A program made the translations under genes and the position numbers. Shown in pieces: positions 63,473 through 64,000 of a stretch of 64,000 bases of DNA. This stretch comes from Mesorhizobium sp. M1E.F.Ca.ET.045.02.1.1 (GTDB lineage Bacteria; Pseudomonadota; Alphaproteobacteria; Rhizobiales; Rhizobiaceae): the NCBI RefSeq assembly GCF_003952485.1, contig NZ_CP034447.1, forward strand, positions 992,001 through 1,056,000, given 5' to 3'. The notes under the pieces were generated by a model. That model ran no database searches and was not told where the DNA came from. It saw only the letters and a program-made list of their open reading frames with translations. Numbering within the stretch: position 1 is the stretch's first letter; the number at the start of each line of letters is the position of its first letter.

Positions 63473-64000
63473 GCCGAACATCGCCGCGCGGCGCCAATTC
63501 CGCACCGTCCCAGCAGCCGCTGGCCGACAGCCAAGCGCCCCACGAGGGCGACGGCGTCGAGACCTCGCCAAGCGTCTCCGACCGCATCGCCAAGACCACC
63601 TGCTACATGTGCGCCTGCCGCTGCGGCATCGACGTCCATATCAAGGACGGCAAGGTGCGCTACATCAACGGCAACAAGGACCACCCGGTGAACCGCGGCG
63701 TGATCTGCGGCAAAGGAAGCGCCGGCATCATGCAGCACTACAGCCCGGCGCGGCTGAAGAAGCCGCTCAAGCGCACCGGCCCGCGCGGCTCCGGCGAATT
63801 CCGCGAGATCGAATGGGACGAAGCGCTCATCATAGCCACCGAGCGGCTGTCGGCGATCCGGCGCACGGACCCGAAGAAGCTTGCTTTCTTCACCGGGCGC
63901 GACCAGTCGCAGTCGCTGACAGGCTGGTGGGCGAGCCAGTTCGGCACGCCGAATTTCGCCGCGCATGGCGGCTTCTGCTCGGTCAACATGGCGGCCGGCG
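63469..64000 (+). CDS. Molybdopterin-dependent oxidoreductase, N-terminal part (formate dehydrogenase-like)
   Basis: 177 codons before the window ends. The segment DRIAKTTCYMCACRCGIDVHIKDGKVRYINGNKDHPVNRGVICGKGSAG is the N-terminal [4Fe-4S]-binding motif (C-x2-C-x3-C, then a distant C) of the bis-MGD oxidoreductases, and FFTGRDQSQSLTGWWASQFGTPNFAAHGGFC starts the first cofactor-binding domain. The variable 35-residue N-terminus is Ser/Pro-rich without a twin-arginine signal, so the enzyme is probably cytoplasmic. The exact substrate (formate, nitrate or other) needs the missing part. It forms an operon with the small gene upstream and is divergent from a LysR gene. Confidence 0.85.
   Translation, partial: MSRTSPRGANSAPSQQPLADSQAPHEGDGVETSPSVSDRIAKTTCYMCACRCGIDVHIKDGKVRYINGNKDHPVNRGVICGKGSAGIMQHYSPARLKKPLKRTGPRGSGEFREIEWDEALIIATERLSAIRRTDPKKLAFFTGRDQSQSLTGWWASQFGTPNFAAHGGFCSVNMAAG

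Overview
The window reads as chromosomal DNA of a high-GC alphaproteobacterium of the Rhizobiales, most likely Mesorhizobium or a close relative. The evidence is a ChvE-GguABC sugar uptake operon with a divergent GbpR-type regulator, a GcrA cell-cycle regulator, a PodJ-like polarity protein, a class I lysyl-tRNA synthetase, a SAM-II riboswitch in front of metZ, a bacterial ceramide glucosyltransferase, and a LuxR-LuxI-crotonase quorum-sensing locus of the kind described in Mesorhizobium japonicum. Several families of short palindromic intergenic repeats typical of rhizobia are scattered through it. There is no prophage, CRISPR array, rRNA operon or genomic island. One complete insertion sequence is present.

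Layout. 1-8.2 kb: a truncated aminotransferase gene, mscL, a transporter-fused hybrid histidine kinase (CrbS/MxtR-like) and, 2.8 kb further on, a matching LuxR-type response regulator; between them lie a TetR regulator, a divergent methyltransferase and an MFS exporter. 8.2-16 kb: a triple repeat, small secreted and membrane proteins, DUF952-pyrD, a MATE exporter, a histone-deacetylase-like hydrolase and tRNA-Gly(CCC). 15.5-22 kb: gbpR and chvE-gguA-gguB-gguC. 22-23.7 kb: an IS4-family element inserted in a palindromic repeat, with an 11-bp target duplication. 23.7-32.5 kb: an amino-acid-binding protein, dCTP deaminase, SAM-II riboswitch plus terminator plus metZ, ceramide glucosyltransferase, apaG, and the argD-argF-hslO operon, whose leader holds a terminator and a possible leader peptide. 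32.8-38 kb: gcrA, a 7-bp tandem repeat, corA, phoU, phoR and ppk2. 37.9-40.3 kb: crotonase, luxI and luxR, with a 180-bp tandem duplication between luxR and luxI. 40.5-45.4 kb: a solute-binding protein, a TerB-like protein, lysS, a nuclease-like protein and an S24 repressor. 45.4-53.2 kb: a complete beta-oxidation operon led by a LiuR-like MerR regulator with two recognisable operators. 53.7-64 kb: podJ-like gene, a TSUP permease with its TIGR02186 partner, an Hsp70-like protein, a beta-propeller protein, a LysR regulator and the start of a molybdopterin oxidoreductase.

How the genes work together. Much of the window is regulation wired next to its target: GbpR with chvE, SAM-II with metZ, the MerR regulator with the fatty-acid or branched-chain acyl-CoA operon, LuxR with luxI and crotonase, and PhoR/PhoU with polyphosphate kinase. 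The most original observations are the duplicated luxR-tail/luxI-promoter block, the argD leader with mutually exclusive hairpins, and the aptamer-terminator arrangement in front of metZ. No wholly unknown multi-gene system was found.
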